From positions 53,524-117,523 of the forward strand of contig JAJECA010000020.1 in the NCBI GenBank assembly GCA_022822265.1: a stretch of DNA of 64,000 nt. The letters are read 5' to 3'. Positions 51,467-60,279 of this stretch are shown here, piece after piece. Below the pieces are notes generated by a model, which had not been told where the DNA came from, did no database searches, and saw only the letters and a list, made by a program, of their open reading frames with translations. Positions within the stretch are counted from its first letter, which is position 1, and every line of letters begins with the position of its first letter. The DNA comes from Acidimicrobiia bacterium (GTDB taxonomy: Bacteria; Actinomycetota; Acidimicrobiia; Acidimicrobiales; Bin134). A program made the translations under genes and the position numbers.

Positions 51467-52957
51467 ATGGCGAGCCTGGAGGAATTGGCCCCCGGTCTGG
51501 CCAAGTCGCGCCTGAATCACCTCCAGCGGCTCATGCGGACATGGGCGCCGCTGGCTGACATCTCCTTTGCCGACCTGCTGCTGTATGTGCCCGCCGGCCA
51601 GACCACAGACATCCCGGCCAACTACGCCATCGCGGGACAGATTCGGCCTACCACGGCCCGCTCGATCCATCGCAACAACCTGGTGGGGGAGGTGTACACC
51701 CCTGAGCAGCGTCCGCTGGTGGACGTGGCCTATCGGGAAGGGCGGATAACCGACGGCGGGCGAATCGGCTACACCGACCAGCCGCGCATCCGCACGCTGA
51801 CCGTGCCGGTGAACTGCCATGGCGAGGTGGTGGCGGTGATGGCCCGGGAATTCGACCCCGACACCCAGCGCAACCCCGGTGAGCTGGAGATGAGCTATTT
51901 CAAGCTGTTCCGGCGATTGGCGACCATGATCGCCGAGGGGGAGTACCCGTTCCCGGTAGACGACATCGAGACCGAAGAGTCTCCCCGGGTGGGAGACGGG
52001 CTGATGCTGCTCGACGCCTCGGGCCGAGTTCAGCTCACATCGCCCAATGCCGCCTCGGCGCTTCACCGCATCGGCCTCCACAGCGACGTGGAGGGCCGCC
52101 GGCTGGTGGACATCGGCTTGGAGCAGCGGGCCATCCGGGCCGCGTTCGCCTCCCGCCTGCCCCAGACCGAGGAGATCCAGCACGGAGATCGGGGCACCGT
52201 GGTGCTGCGCTGCCTTCCGCTGATCGGCCGGGGAGAGGTGACCGGCGCATTGGTGCTGATGCGGGACATCTCCGAGTTGCGCCGCCGGGACCGGCTGCTG
52301 ATGTCCAAGGACGCCACCATTGCCGAGATCCACCACCGGGTGAAGAACAATCTTCAGACGGTGTCCTCGCTGTTGCGCCTGCAAGGGCGCCGGGCGATCG
52401 CCGCCGAGGCCCGGGACGCCATCGAGGAGTCGGTGAGGCGCATCCGGGCGATCGCCATCGTCCATGAGATTCTGTCGCGCGATGCCAGCAGCGACGTGCC
52501 GTTCGTGGAGATCGTGCGATCGCTGGTTCGCATGGTGGAGGAGGGTCTGACCGGTCCTGATCGGCCGGTGGAGTTCAAGGTGAGCGGTGATGCCGGTGAG
52601 CTGGCCGCCGACGTGGCCACGCCGCTGGCGGTGGTGCTGAACGAGTGCTTGCAGAACGTGATGGACCACGCCTATCCCGAGCCGCCCGGCGGACAGGTGC
52701 GGATCGAGTTGGACAACGACGGCGATCGGGTGGAGGTTCGGGTTACCGACGACGGCGTAGGCCTGCCACCGGGTTTTGACGTAGCCAGCGCCGACGGTTT
52801 GGGAATCGCCATCGTGAGGAATCTGGTGAGTGCCGATCTACGGGGGAGCATCACCATGAGCAACGGTGAGGGAGATCAGCCTCGTTGTGGAACCGTTGTG
52901 GAGGTGGCCATTCCCCTATTGGGGGCCGCTCCTCGACAGAGCGCTAAGCCAGGATGA
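51467..52957 (+). CDS. pdtaS: Sensor histidine kinase PdtaS
   Basis: A soluble 496-residue kinase close to mycobacterial PdtaS: N-terminal GAF domain (from SRLNHLQRLMRTWAPLADISFADLLLYVP), a PAS domain (GLMLLDASGRVQLTSPNAASALHRIG), then HisKA_2 with the phospho-His box AEIHHRVKNNLQTVSSLLRLQ and a HATPase domain (NECLQNVMDHAYPE N-box, DDGVGLPPGFD, DGLGIAIVRNLV). In mycobacteria it acts with the ANTAR antiterminator PdtaR. pdtaR is not in this window. It lies next to a whiB1-like gene (convergent, 14-bp overlap), as in M. tuberculosis. Confidence 0.94.
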   Translation: MASLEELAPGLAKSRLNHLQRLMRTWAPLADISFADLLLYVPAGQTTDIPANYAIAGQIRPTTARSIHRNNLVGEVYTPEQRPLVDVAYREGRITDGGRIGYTDQPRIRTLTVPVNCHGEVVAVMAREFDPDTQRNPGELEMSYFKLFRRLATMIAEGEYPFPVDDIETEESPRVGDGLMLLDASGRVQLTSPNAASALHRIGLHSDVEGRRLVDIGLEQRAIRAAFASRLPQTEEIQHGDRGTVVLRCLPLIGRGEVTGALVLMRDISELRRRDRLLMSKDATIAEIHHRVKNNLQTVSSLLRLQGRRAIAAEARDAIEESVRRIRAIAIVHEILSRDASSDVPFVEIVRSLVRMVEEGLTGPDRPVEFKVSGDAGELAADVATPLAVVLNECLQNVMDHAYPEPPGGQVRIELDNDGDRVEVRVTDDGVGLPPGFDVASADGLGIAIVRNLVSADLRGSITMSNGEGDQPRCGTVVEVAIPLLGAAPRQSAKPG

Positions 52958-53249
52958 TGGCCGCCTCGCGCTGCTCGGCCACCCAGCGGCGACGGAGCAG
53001 GCGGCGTTCATCTTCAGAGGTTCCGCCCCAGATGCCCGAGTCTTGGTTGGTGGCCAATGCGAACTCCAAGCAGTCGCTTTTGGCGTCGCAGGCCTGGCAC
53101 ACCACCTTGGCCGACTCAATCTGCTCAAGCGCCAGCCCGGTGCTGCCTACCGGGAAGAACAGGTCGGGATCGGTGTCGCGACAGGCGGCTTGGCACCGCC
53201 AATCATCCGCACCGTTTTCAAATCTCTCCAGCAAAGTCTTCGATATCAC
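52944..53249 (-). CDS. WhiB-family iron-sulfur transcription factor (WhiB1-like)
   Basis: A 101-residue WhiB protein with the four cluster cysteines Cys23, Cys51, Cys54 and Cys60 (ACRDTDPDLFFP, VCQACDAKSDC), plus one extra Cys19, and the GIWGGTSEDERRLLRRR turn and basic tail. ALEQIESAKVVCQACDAKSDCLEFAL resembles WhiB1, as does the neighbour pdtaS. The GTG start at 53249 is the only candidate. It likely binds sigma factor region 4 and responds to NO or redox. Confidence 0.94.
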   Translation of the reverse strand: MISKTLLERFENGADDWRCQAACRDTDPDLFFPVGSTGLALEQIESAKVVCQACDAKSDCLEFALATNQDSGIWGGTSEDERRLLRRRWVAEQREAAIILA

Positions 53250-53349
53250 GCGGGCACAAGGATAGGGGTGGTCTACTGGTGTGGCAAGAGGGGCTTATGG
53301 TGAACATGTTTATTGCTGATAATCGTGTTGTGGTTGTGGGGGAGTTCTC

Positions 53350-54060
53350 ATGCGGGTGATCGCTCATCGGGGAGCCTCGCAAGCTGAGCGAGAGAACACG
53401 CTGGAGGCATTCCGCGTCGCCGTCGCGCTCCATGCCGACGGAGTTGAGTTGGACGTGAGGCGCACAGCCAACGACGTGCTGGTGGTACACCACGACGCCC
53501 ACTTAGCCGACGGCCGGGCCATCATCGATCTGCACGACGACGAGCTGCCCGACTGGGTGCCAACGCTGGCCGAGGTCATGGATGTCTGCCGGGACCCGGC
53601 CTCAGAGCGGGAATTCGTGATCAACATCGAGATCAAGAGCGCGCCGAATGATCCCGACTATGACGCCGAGCACCAAGTGTCAGCCGCGGTGGCTGGGCTG
53701 GTGATGGGGTGGGGGATCGGAGAGCACCTCGGAGAGGTGATCGTGTCGTCGTTCGACATCGAGGCCCTCAACCGGATCAGGGCCATCGACCCCAGCATTC
53801 CCACCGCCTACCTGACTTTCGAGGTGCTGGCCCCTGACTTGCTGGTGAACCGGGTGATCGCGGCCGGCCACAGCGCTATCCACCCCTACTTCGCCTCGAC
53901 CAGCAAAGCCCTCGTCGACGCCGCCCACGCCGCCGGCATCGAGGTCAACGTGTGGACCGTCAACGAGCCCGACCAAATCGCCCAACTCGCCGCCATAGGC
54001 GCCGACTCGGTCATAACCGACGTCCCCGACGTCGCCCGCGAAGTGCTGGGCAAGAGCTAG
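53350..54060 (+). CDS. Glycerophosphodiester phosphodiesterase
   Basis: A 236-residue GDPD enzyme: MRVIAHRGASQAERENTLEAFRVAVALHADGVELDVRRTANDVLVVHHDA holds the catalytic His and Glu/Asp set (HRG, E..N, ELDV, HHD). The C-terminus VWTVNEPDQIAQLAAIGADSVITDVPD is typical. No signal peptide, so cytoplasmic (UgpQ-like), hydrolysing deacylated phospholipids. GGGGGAG lies upstream of the ATG. Confidence 0.94.
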   Translation: MRVIAHRGASQAERENTLEAFRVAVALHADGVELDVRRTANDVLVVHHDAHLADGRAIIDLHDDELPDWVPTLAEVMDVCRDPASEREFVINIEIKSAPNDPDYDAEHQVSAAVAGLVMGWGIGEHLGEVIVSSFDIEALNRIRAIDPSIPTAYLTFEVLAPDLLVNRVIAAGHSAIHPYFASTSKALVDAAHAAGIEVNVWTVNEPDQIAQLAAIGADSVITDVPDVAREVLGKS

Positions 54061-54071
54061 CCACTCCACTG

Positions 54072-55457
54072 CTAGGCCGCGGATGCCGCCACCAAGAAAG
54101 CGGTAACGACGGCGACGCACACCAGGGCAATTGCCTCGATGGATGCAGCTCGTCGCAGCCGCCGATTAACGGTGGCGCTTTCGTTCTGTTCGACCGCGGG
54201 GATGAGTACCCAGCGGTTGTGGCCGCCAATGGCCGCGGCCACGGCGACGAGGGCAATCTTGGCCAGCAGCAGGCGGCCCCACGGGGTTGACCACAGGTCG
54301 GCGAAGCGGTTGAGCACGAGAATCGCCATGACCGTGCCGGCCGCGCCGGCCAGCACAAGCGCGGTGGCTGCCATTCGGGAGAATCGCATCAACGGCCGGA
54401 ATATGTCTGCACCGCGGCGGTGTCGACGCCACAGGAGGTCGGCCAGCAACACGACTCCGCCACTCCAGATCGCTGCGGCGCTCACATGGCTCACGCTGGC
54501 AATGGAATGCAACCACCTCGGTCCCTCGGTAACCGTGTGACCGTCGTAGGCAAACGAGGCAATGACGAGCGCCCCACCTATCAGCGCGGTCACAACAGTC
54601 CGCATCCTCGGTGGGTTCGCCACGGCACGGAATAGGGCCAGTACTACGACGAGCCCACCGAGCAGGCGAAGCCCTGCTGCCACGCCGAAGTTGGTAGACA
54701 GGGCATCGGTTATCGCGTCAAGTGACCAGAAGGCCGACCACTCCTGTTCGATGACCACCGCCCGGTTCAGCGCAGCTACTGCCGCGGCGGCGGCAAGCAC
54801 GATGCCGTTCCCGCTCACCCATCTCCGCACCCGGTTTGAGTCCAGCGGCTCGCCACGGACGATGAAGGCCAAGAAGGCGAGCCCGCCCACTACGCCCATT
54901 GTGGTCAGGAAGATCAGGATTCGAGTTACTTCAGCTAAGCGGTGGGATCCCGTGGCTGCCGTATTGCTGCGCCCCGCTACGGAGGAGGTTCTGGGGGCTT
55001 CGGCGGTGGGTTCTGCGGGCACTGCTGTTGGAGACGGCGCGATCGTGGGTCCGCTCACGGCCTGGAGGACCGTAAACGCGAACGTGCCCTCCAGGATGTG
55101 GCCATCGGCGGCCGTTACCCGCCAATACACCTCAATTATGCCGGTGGGCAGCGGTGCTTCGTAGCGCATGAGCCAGGTCTGCCCATCGGTTGATTCCACG
55201 GTGGCCGGAGTGCGCTCGAGTCCTTCCTCATCAAATGCGACAAAGCCGTCCGAGACTGGTTCAACAGGACGAGTGAAGGTGAGCGAGATTTGCGAGACCG
55301 GTTCGACGACAGTGTCGCCGTCAGGCGGGTTCGATGACTCCAGTTCGGTGTGAGCGGCAACCGGTGCCGACCAGGTGGCGATTGAGGCAGTGCTTCCTAT
55401 CAGCACCAACAACAGTGCGACAACAACCCGCCCTGCGGAACGACACGTTCTCCTGAT
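54072..55457 (-). CDS. CopC-CopD fusion protein, copper handling, with a non-canonical start
   Basis: A secreted/membrane fusion. The CopC domain follows the signal peptide (AAHTELESSNPPDGDTV with the N-terminal His, later VTAADGHILEGTFAFTV). After a Thr/Ala-rich linker come eight hydrophobic helices of CopD type (EGPRWLHSIASVSHVSAAAIWSGGVVLLADLLWRR). The tracked start TTG 55412 gives a signal peptide without a basic n-region. The frame is open upstream and reads IRRTCRSAGRVVVALLL, a normal signal peptide, beginning at ATC 55457, which lies 8 nt after TAGCAT. No ATG/GTG/TTG in between. 461 residues from ATC. Confidence 0.82.
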   Translation of the reverse strand: MRRTCRSAGRVVVALLLVLIGSTASIATWSAPVAAHTELESSNPPDGDTVVEPVSQISLTFTRPVEPVSDGFVAFDEEGLERTPATVESTDGQTWLMRYEAPLPTGIIEVYWRVTAADGHILEGTFAFTVLQAVSGPTIAPSPTAVPAEPTAEAPRTSSVAGRSNTAATGSHRLAEVTRILIFLTTMGVVGGLAFLAFIVRGEPLDSNRVRRWVSGNGIVLAAAAAVAALNRAVVIEQEWSAFWSLDAITDALSTNFGVAAGLRLLGGLVVVLALFRAVANPPRMRTVVTALIGGALVIASFAYDGHTVTEGPRWLHSIASVSHVSAAAIWSGGVVLLADLLWRRHRRGADIFRPLMRFSRMAATALVLAGAAGTVMAILVLNRFADLWSTPWGRLLLAKIALVAVAAAIGGHNRWVLIPAVEQNESATVNRRLRRAASIEAIALVCVAVVTAFLVAASAA

Positions 55458-55465
55458 GAGCTTCG

Positions 55466-55471
55466 ATGCTA
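55466..55471 (-). promoter_or_regulatory. -10-like box overlapping the dagK stop codon
   Basis: TAGCAT on the minus strand includes the TAG stop of the lipid kinase gene and ends 8 nt before the ATC at 55457. Confidence 0.35.
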
Positions 55472-56389
55472 ATAGCCCAGCGGCAGGGCTAGGGCCAGGG
55501 CGTTGGCGGCGTGGTGGAACTCTAGGCGGGTGGTTTCGCCTAGGTAGTCGCCGTCGAGCTGGTAGGGGAAGGGGGTGTCGCTGGCCACCACGGCGCTAGT
55601 AACTCCGTTGCGGGAGTGGACGTGGCGGTGGGCGGTGACCGGGGGGCCGTAGCCGAGGGCGCTGGCTGCCGTCCGAAGGAGCCTGCTCGCTCGCAGCGAG
55701 CGCACGGTGACCAGCGATAGGGGGACATCCAGGGTGGTGTCGGGCATCACGTCGAAGGGGCGCGAGCCCAGGTAGGTATAGGGATTGGTGTTCAGGCAGA
55801 TGGCGAACTGGCCGGTCACCGCCTCGCCGTCGGCGTGGTAGACGGTGAATCGGGGACGCGAACGGTCGTAGTGGCGCAGCCAGGTGTCAACCGCGGCGAA
55901 GGCGAACAGGGCGTGGTTGGCATAGCGCTTCAGGCCGGCTCTCCGCTCCACTTGCTGCACCACGGCGGCGTCGTACCCCACGCCGGCGTGGAACAGGAAA
56001 TATCGGCCGTTCACCTGCCCCAGGCCCACTCGCTTGATGTGGCCGGCGGCCAGCGTCTCCAACAGCATGGCGGCCGCCTCCACCGGATCGTCGGGCAGGC
56101 CGATGGTGCGGGCGAACACGTTGGTCGACCCTCCCGGCAGGGGCGCCAGCGCGACATCGGAGCCGGCCAAACCGTTGATGGCCTCGTTCAGGGTCCCGTC
56201 GCCCCCCAGCACCGCCACAGCGTCGCAGCCGTCGGCCACCGCTCCGTGGGCCAGGCGCGAGGCGTGGCCCCGACGATGGGTGGCGGCCAGGGTCACCTCG
56301 TGGTCGGCGGCCAGCGCTTTTTGGATGACAACCTGAGTCCGGGCCGTGACCGACGAAGCGTGAGGGTTTACGAGGAGGAGGACTTTCAG
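55469..56389 (-). CDS. Diacylglycerol/lipid kinase family protein, apparent CTG start
   Basis: A DagK/LCB5-type kinase. The tracked start (56296) loses about 31 N-terminal residues. The frame continues upstream as LKVLLLVNPHASSVTARTQVVIQKALAADHEVTLAATHRRGHA, the conserved first strand with the NP motif. It begins at CTG 56389, two codons after a stop (TAA GGC CTG). GGDGTLNEAINGLAGSD is the family nucleotide loop (GGDGT) and LPGGSTNVFARTIGLP follows, as usual. The C-terminal beta-rich domain is complete. CTG lies 7 nt after TAGCGT, so it fits a leaderless start. 306 residues. The substrate (DAG or other lipid) is not determined. Confidence 0.85.
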   Translation of the reverse strand: MKVLLLVNPHASSVTARTQVVIQKALAADHEVTLAATHRRGHASRLAHGAVADGCDAVAVLGGDGTLNEAINGLAGSDVALAPLPGGSTNVFARTIGLPDDPVEAAAMLLETLAAGHIKRVGLGQVNGRYFLFHAGVGYDAAVVQQVERRAGLKRYANHALFAFAAVDTWLRHYDRSRPRFTVYHADGEAVTGQFAICLNTNPYTYLGSRPFDVMPDTTLDVPLSLVTVRSLRASRLLRTAASALGYGPPVTAHRHVHSRNGVTSAVVASDTPFPYQLDGDYLGETTRLEFHHAANALALALPLGY

Positions 56390-56396
56390 GCCTTAA

Positions 56397-56402
56397 ACGC
56401 TA
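56397..56402 (-). promoter_or_regulatory. -10 box of a leaderless promoter
   Basis: TAGCGT on the minus strand ends 7 nt before the CTG at 56389 of the lipid kinase gene. Confidence 0.5.
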
Positions 56403-56508
56403 CCGTCTTCGCCCTGAAGTCGATAAAACGCGATTGGCGGAATTCGCCTCAGTTCTTCGGCTCCGTTTGGTTTTGCACTGCTGGGGACGGGTGGGAGAAT
56501 TGCACGCT

Positions 56509-57288
56509 ATGGACATTGTGGTCTGTGTGAAACAAATCCCCGATCCTGCCGATCCAGGGGAGCTTGATCCGGAAACCAAAACCCTCAAGCGGGACATGAA
56601 GCTCATCTTGGACGAGTCAGACTCCTACGGCGTGGAGATGGCCCTCCAGCTGCGCGATGCCGCCGGTGAGGGAGAGGTGACTCTGGTATCGATGGCGCCA
56701 AATGAAGAGGTGAACGGTCTGCGCTCCGCTCTGGCCATGGGGGCCGACAAGGCCATCCTGGTCAGCGACGAGGCATTGGCCGGAACCGACGCCCTGGGAA
56801 CGGCCCGGGTGCTGGCCGCGGCCATCGGCCGGGCTCAGGCCGATCTGATTCTGGCCGCCACCGAGTCGTCCGACGGCTACACCGGCACCGTTCCCGAGCA
56901 GGTGGCCGAACTGCTGGGCCTGCCGTCGGTCACCTTCGCCAAAGAGATCCAGGCCGAGAGCGGCGAGGTGGTGGTGAAGCGCCAAACCGAGGATGGCTAC
57001 GACGAGGTGCGGTGCCCGCTGCCCGCGGTGGTTTCGGTTACCGCGGGGGTGGTTGAGCCCCGCTACCCATCGTTCAAGGGCATCATGGCGGCCAAGTCCA
57101 AGCCGATGGACCAGGTGGGCGTGGCCGACCTGGGCATCAGTCCCGACCAGGTAGGCTGGGCCGGCGGCGGCCAGGAAATCACCGACGTCAGCCCCGCTCC
57201 CGAGCGGGAGGCCGGCGAGATCATCACCGACGAGGGCGACGCCCATGAGCGCATCATCGCCCTGCTCGAAGAGCTTCGGATCGTCTAA
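56509..57288 (+). CDS. etfB: Electron transfer flavoprotein beta subunit
   Basis: Small subunit of ETF, which takes electrons from acyl-CoA dehydrogenases. The ATG at 56509 (MDIVVCVKQIPDPADPGELDPETKTLKRD) is the standard start, giving 259 residues; the tracked start (56434) is an extension. LRSALAMGADKAILVSDEALAG and ATESSDGYTGTVPEQVAELLGLPSVT are family motifs, including AMP-site residues. It is followed by etfA after 23 bp. Confidence 0.95.
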   Translation: MDIVVCVKQIPDPADPGELDPETKTLKRDMKLILDESDSYGVEMALQLRDAAGEGEVTLVSMAPNEEVNGLRSALAMGADKAILVSDEALAGTDALGTARVLAAAIGRAQADLILAATESSDGYTGTVPEQVAELLGLPSVTFAKEIQAESGEVVVKRQTEDGYDEVRCPLPAVVSVTAGVVEPRYPSFKGIMAAKSKPMDQVGVADLGISPDQVGWAGGGQEITDVSPAPEREAGEIITDEGDAHERIIALLEELRIV

Positions 57289-57311
57289 GAGCCGGGACGC
57301 TAGGAGACATC

Positions 57312-58274
57312 ATGGGAACCATTTGGGTTTATGCAGAGGCCTCGGGCGGCAAAGTCGCTTCGATCAGCCTGGAGTTGTTGACCAGGGCCCGCCAGCTGGC
57401 CGACACCGTGGAAGCGGTTTTGGGCGGCGACGGCGAGCTGGTGGCCGCCGAGCTCGGCGCCCACGGGGCGACCACGGTCCACGCCACCGGCGATCTGGCC
57501 GGCGGCCTGGCCGGACCGGCAGTGGCCTCGGCCATTGCCTCGGCTATCGAGGCCGGCGCCGCCCCCGACGCGGTGCTGTTCGGCACCACCTACGACGGCC
57601 GTGACGTGGCCGGTCGGCTCTCGGTGAAGCTGAACGCCCCAGTCATCACCAACATCGTCGAACTGGAGCAAGCCGACGGCTCTCTGGTCGGAACCGAGCC
57701 GGTTTTCGGCGGCACCGTCAATGTGAGCACCCGGTTCAACGGGTCGGGCGTCGGGCTGTTCTTGGTCCGACCCAAGTCGTTCGCCGCTGAGGAGTCTGGC
57801 GGTGGTCCGGCCGCCGTGTCGGCTCTTCCGGTGCCCGATTTGGGCGCCACCGGTGCGGCCCGGGTGGTGGACCGCTTCGCCGAGGAGTCTTCGGGTCCCA
57901 AGCTGGACGAGGCCGGCGTGGTGGTCTCGGGCGGCCGGGGACTGGGCGAAGCCGAGAAGTACTCCATGATCGAGGATTTGGCCAACATCCTGGGCGGCGC
58001 GGCGGGCGCGTCGCGAGCCATTGTGGACGCTGGCTGGGTTCCCTACTCCCACCAGGTGGGCCAGACCGGCAAGGTGGTCAAGCCCGACGTTTACGTGGCT
58101 TGCGGCATCTCCGGTGCCACCCAGCACATGGTGGGCATGAAGGGCTCCAAGAACATCATCGCCATCAACAAGGATGCCGAGGCGCCCATCTTCGGGATTG
58201 CCGACCTCGGTGTGGTGGGCGATGTGCACAAGGTGCTGCCCAAGCTGATTGAGGCCCTGCAAGCTCGAGGCTGA
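57312..58274 (+). CDS. etfA: Electron transfer flavoprotein alpha subunit
   Basis: Large ETF subunit that binds FAD. 320 residues, with the C-terminal signature [56 protein letters not shown] and [44 protein letters not shown] ribosome binding site before the ATG. Pairs with etfB. No ETF-ubiquinone oxidoreductase in the window. Confidence 0.96.
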   Translation: MGTIWVYAEASGGKVASISLELLTRARQLADTVEAVLGGDGELVAAELGAHGATTVHATGDLAGGLAGPAVASAIASAIEAGAAPDAVLFGTTYDGRDVAGRLSVKLNAPVITNIVELEQADGSLVGTEPVFGGTVNVSTRFNGSGVGLFLVRPKSFAAEESGGGPAAVSALPVPDLGATGAARVVDRFAEESSGPKLDEAGVVVSGGRGLGEAEKYSMIEDLANILGGAAGASRAIVDAGWVPYSHQVGQTGKVVKPDVYVACGISGATQHMVGMKGSKNIIAINKDAEAPIFGIADLGVVGDVHKVLPKLIEALQARG

Positions 58275-58316
58275 GCCGGGCTCGCCGCTCCGGCGGCGTA
58301 CACCCGACAGGGATCG

Positions 58317-59072
58317 CTAGACCAAGGGCCAGGGGTGGCGGCGGCCACTGGGGTCGACGGGGAAACGGCCCTCGCCGGCCAGAGCGGCTGCCCGCGTCAG
58401 CAGTGCGTCTTGTTCGAGCAAGGTGAGCAGGCCCCGCAATTCGGGGGGCAGGCCATCGTCCAGAAGGCGAACCACATCTTCGGCCAGATCGTCGGGCAGC
58501 GGCTCTCCGGCCCATTCCCAGATCACCGTGCGCAATTTGAACTCGCAATGGAACGACAGGCCGTTGTCGATGCCATAGAGCCGCCCGTCATGGCCCAACA
58601 GGATGTGGCCGCCCTTGCGGTCGGTGCTGTTGATGATGAAGTCGAACGCGCACAGCCGTTGGAACCACCGATGGTGGGCCGACTCCTCCCGCAGGGTGAA
58701 GTAGTGCTCGTCGTAGTCGGTGGGCACATAGAGCTGCACCGAGCCCTCGCCCAGCGGACCGTCTCTGAGCACCGTGGGCGGAATCAGATCCCATCCCAGG
58801 GCGCGGGACAGCTCATATGCGGCGGTCTCCCGCTTGTGGAGCCCGGCGGGGAAGTCCCATAGAGGCCGCTCGCCCTTCACCGGCTTGTAAACCCCTTGGA
58901 CGATGGGGGATTCGGGGGAGTGGACGTCTACCAGAAACGTCATATTGGAGCTCCAGGGCATCCGCCCCAGAACGTCCAATTCGCCCGAGGTCAGGATTTC
59001 GAATGCGTCGGCGTCTTCGAGCTCGGGCCGCTCGCGAAACGGCGATTCGGCATCCGGCTGGGGGGAGCTCAT
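58317..59072 (-). CDS. SCO1664 family protein
   Basis: A 251-residue protein of the actinobacterial SCO1664 family, distantly related to PI3/4-type kinase folds: NMTFLVDV...[77 protein letters not shown]. The N..D and HD/DNG residues are kinase-like. The ATG at 59072 overlaps the DUF3090 stop (ATGA); the tracked start (59132) is a shadow. It belongs to a three-gene actinobacterial cluster (phosphomutase, DUF3090, SCO1664). Function not established. Confidence 0.92.
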   Translation of the reverse strand: MSSPQPDAESPFRERPELEDADAFEILTSGELDVLGRMPWSSNMTFLVDVHSPESPIVQGVYKPVKGERPLWDFPAGLHKRETAAYELSRALGWDLIPPTVLRDGPLGEGSVQLYVPTDYDEHYFTLREESAHHRWFQRLCAFDFIINSTDRKGGHILLGHDGRLYGIDNGLSFHCEFKLRTVIWEWAGEPLPDDLAEDVVRLLDDGLPPELRGLLTLLEQDALLTRAAALAGEGRFPVDPSGRRHPWPLV

Positions 59073-59560
59073 CAGTTGGAGCAGGGGCACCAGGTGCCGT
59101 CGTCGTTGAGCGGAGCACCGCAGTACCGGCACGGCGGGCGACCTGAGGCCACCACCTGTCGGGCCCGGGCGACGAAGCCAGCCACCTGGCTTCGGGTGAT
59201 GCGGAACCGGGCGGTGGCCAAGTCGTCGTCCTCCTGGGAGGGCATCTCCGTGGCCATTATCAGCATGCGATCGGCATCGGCGTCATAGCCGATACCGATT
59301 TCGCCCACCGTCCATTCCGCTTCCAACGGGTCGATGAGGCCGATGTCGGCCTCCGGCACGATGGAGTCGGGATCGTCGCTGATCTCCTTAAGCGCTCCGT
59401 CCAGGTATTCCGCCAGGGCGGCCACCTGCTGCTTTTCCACCTTGAGCGATACCAGCGTGCCGGTGACTCCGGCCTGGAGATAGAACACCCGCTGGCCGGG
59501 AGGGCCGATGGTGCCCACCGTGAAGTGCTCAAGATCGTTCAGGTCGAATGACGCGCTCAT
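59072..59560 (-). CDS. DUF3090 family protein with C-terminal zinc ribbon
   Basis: A 162-residue protein: FDLNDLEHFTVGTIGPPGQRVFYLQAGVTGTLVSLKVEKQQVAALAEYLD is the DUF3090 opening. The C-terminal CRYCGAPLNDDGTWCPCSN looks like a small zinc-binding ribbon. It is the middle gene of the cluster, overlapping both neighbours by 4 bp. Its tight coupling suggests a common complex. Function unknown. Confidence 0.93.
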   Translation of the reverse strand: MSASFDLNDLEHFTVGTIGPPGQRVFYLQAGVTGTLVSLKVEKQQVAALAEYLDGALKEISDDPDSIVPEADIGLIDPLEAEWTVGEIGIGYDADADRMLIMATEMPSQEDDDLATARFRITRSQVAGFVARARQVVASGRPPCRYCGAPLNDDGTWCPCSN

Positions 59561-60201
59561 GACGGTACGAGGGCCTTCAAATCAGATGTGCTGTTGACGG
59601 CCAGAACCAGCGGGCCGTCGTCGCTGTAGAGGATGGCGGTGATCGAGCAGGGCGAGACCACGATCCGCTGGAACATGTCCAGGTGGGCACCCGAGGCATG
59701 CGAGACCGCCGCCTTGATGGTGTCGGCGTGCGAAACCGCCACCACCGTCGCACCGGGGTGGCGGGCCACTAGGGACTGCACCGCGTCGGTCATCCGGGTC
59801 TGCATCTCAGAAAACGACTCTCCTCCCGGAAACCGGAAGCTGCTGGGGGTGCGCTGCACTTGGCGCCAGTCGCGGCGGCGGCGCAGGTCGCTGAGGCGCC
59901 GTCCGGTCCAGCGGCCGAAATCGCACTCGTTGAGGCTGTCGAGCACTCGCACCCGTCGCCCCACCGCCCGGGCGATGGGGGCGGCGGTCTCACGGGCCCG
60001 CTCCATGGGCGAGGCGTACACCGCTCCGATGCGCTTCGGGCCCAGGGCGGCAATGCGGGCGGCAGCCTGCTCGGCTTGCTCTCGACCCCGGTCGCTGAGG
60101 TGCAGACCCGGCGCCCGACCGGGCAGCACTGCGCCGGTGGTGGGGGTCTGGCCGTGGCGCACGAACAACACCAGGGTGGGTTTGCGGGTCTTACTGGCCA
60201 T
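59557..60201 (-). CDS. Histidine phosphatase, MSMEG_4193-type putative phosphomutase
   Basis: A 214-residue histidine phosphatase-superfamily enzyme: LVLFVRHGQTPTTGAVLPGRAPGLHLSDRGREQAE holds the RHG catalytic motif. ASPMERARETAAPIARAVG and VVAVSHADTIKAAVSHASG have the second Arg and His. It is first gene of the DUF3090/SCO1664 cluster, as in mycobacteria. Phosphatase activity is more likely than mutase; the substrate is not known. Confidence 0.9.
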   Translation of the reverse strand: MASKTRKPTLVLFVRHGQTPTTGAVLPGRAPGLHLSDRGREQAEQAAARIAALGPKRIGAVYASPMERARETAAPIARAVGRRVRVLDSLNECDFGRWTGRRLSDLRRRRDWRQVQRTPSSFRFPGGESFSEMQTRMTDAVQSLVARHPGATVVAVSHADTIKAAVSHASGAHLDMFQRIVVSPCSITAILYSDDGPLVLAVNSTSDLKALVPS

Positions 60202-60266
60202 TTGCTCTCTGGAATCTGCTTCTAGTTGTCGTTGCCTTAGTACATGCCTTCCCAGCCATTGTCTTC

Positions 60267-60272
60267 TATCTT
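60267..60272 (+). promoter_or_regulatory. -10 box of a leaderless promoter
   Basis: TATCTT ends 7 nt before the GTG at 60280, supporting that start for the uracil-DNA glycosylase. Confidence 0.5.
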
Positions 60273-60279
60273 GCCGGGA

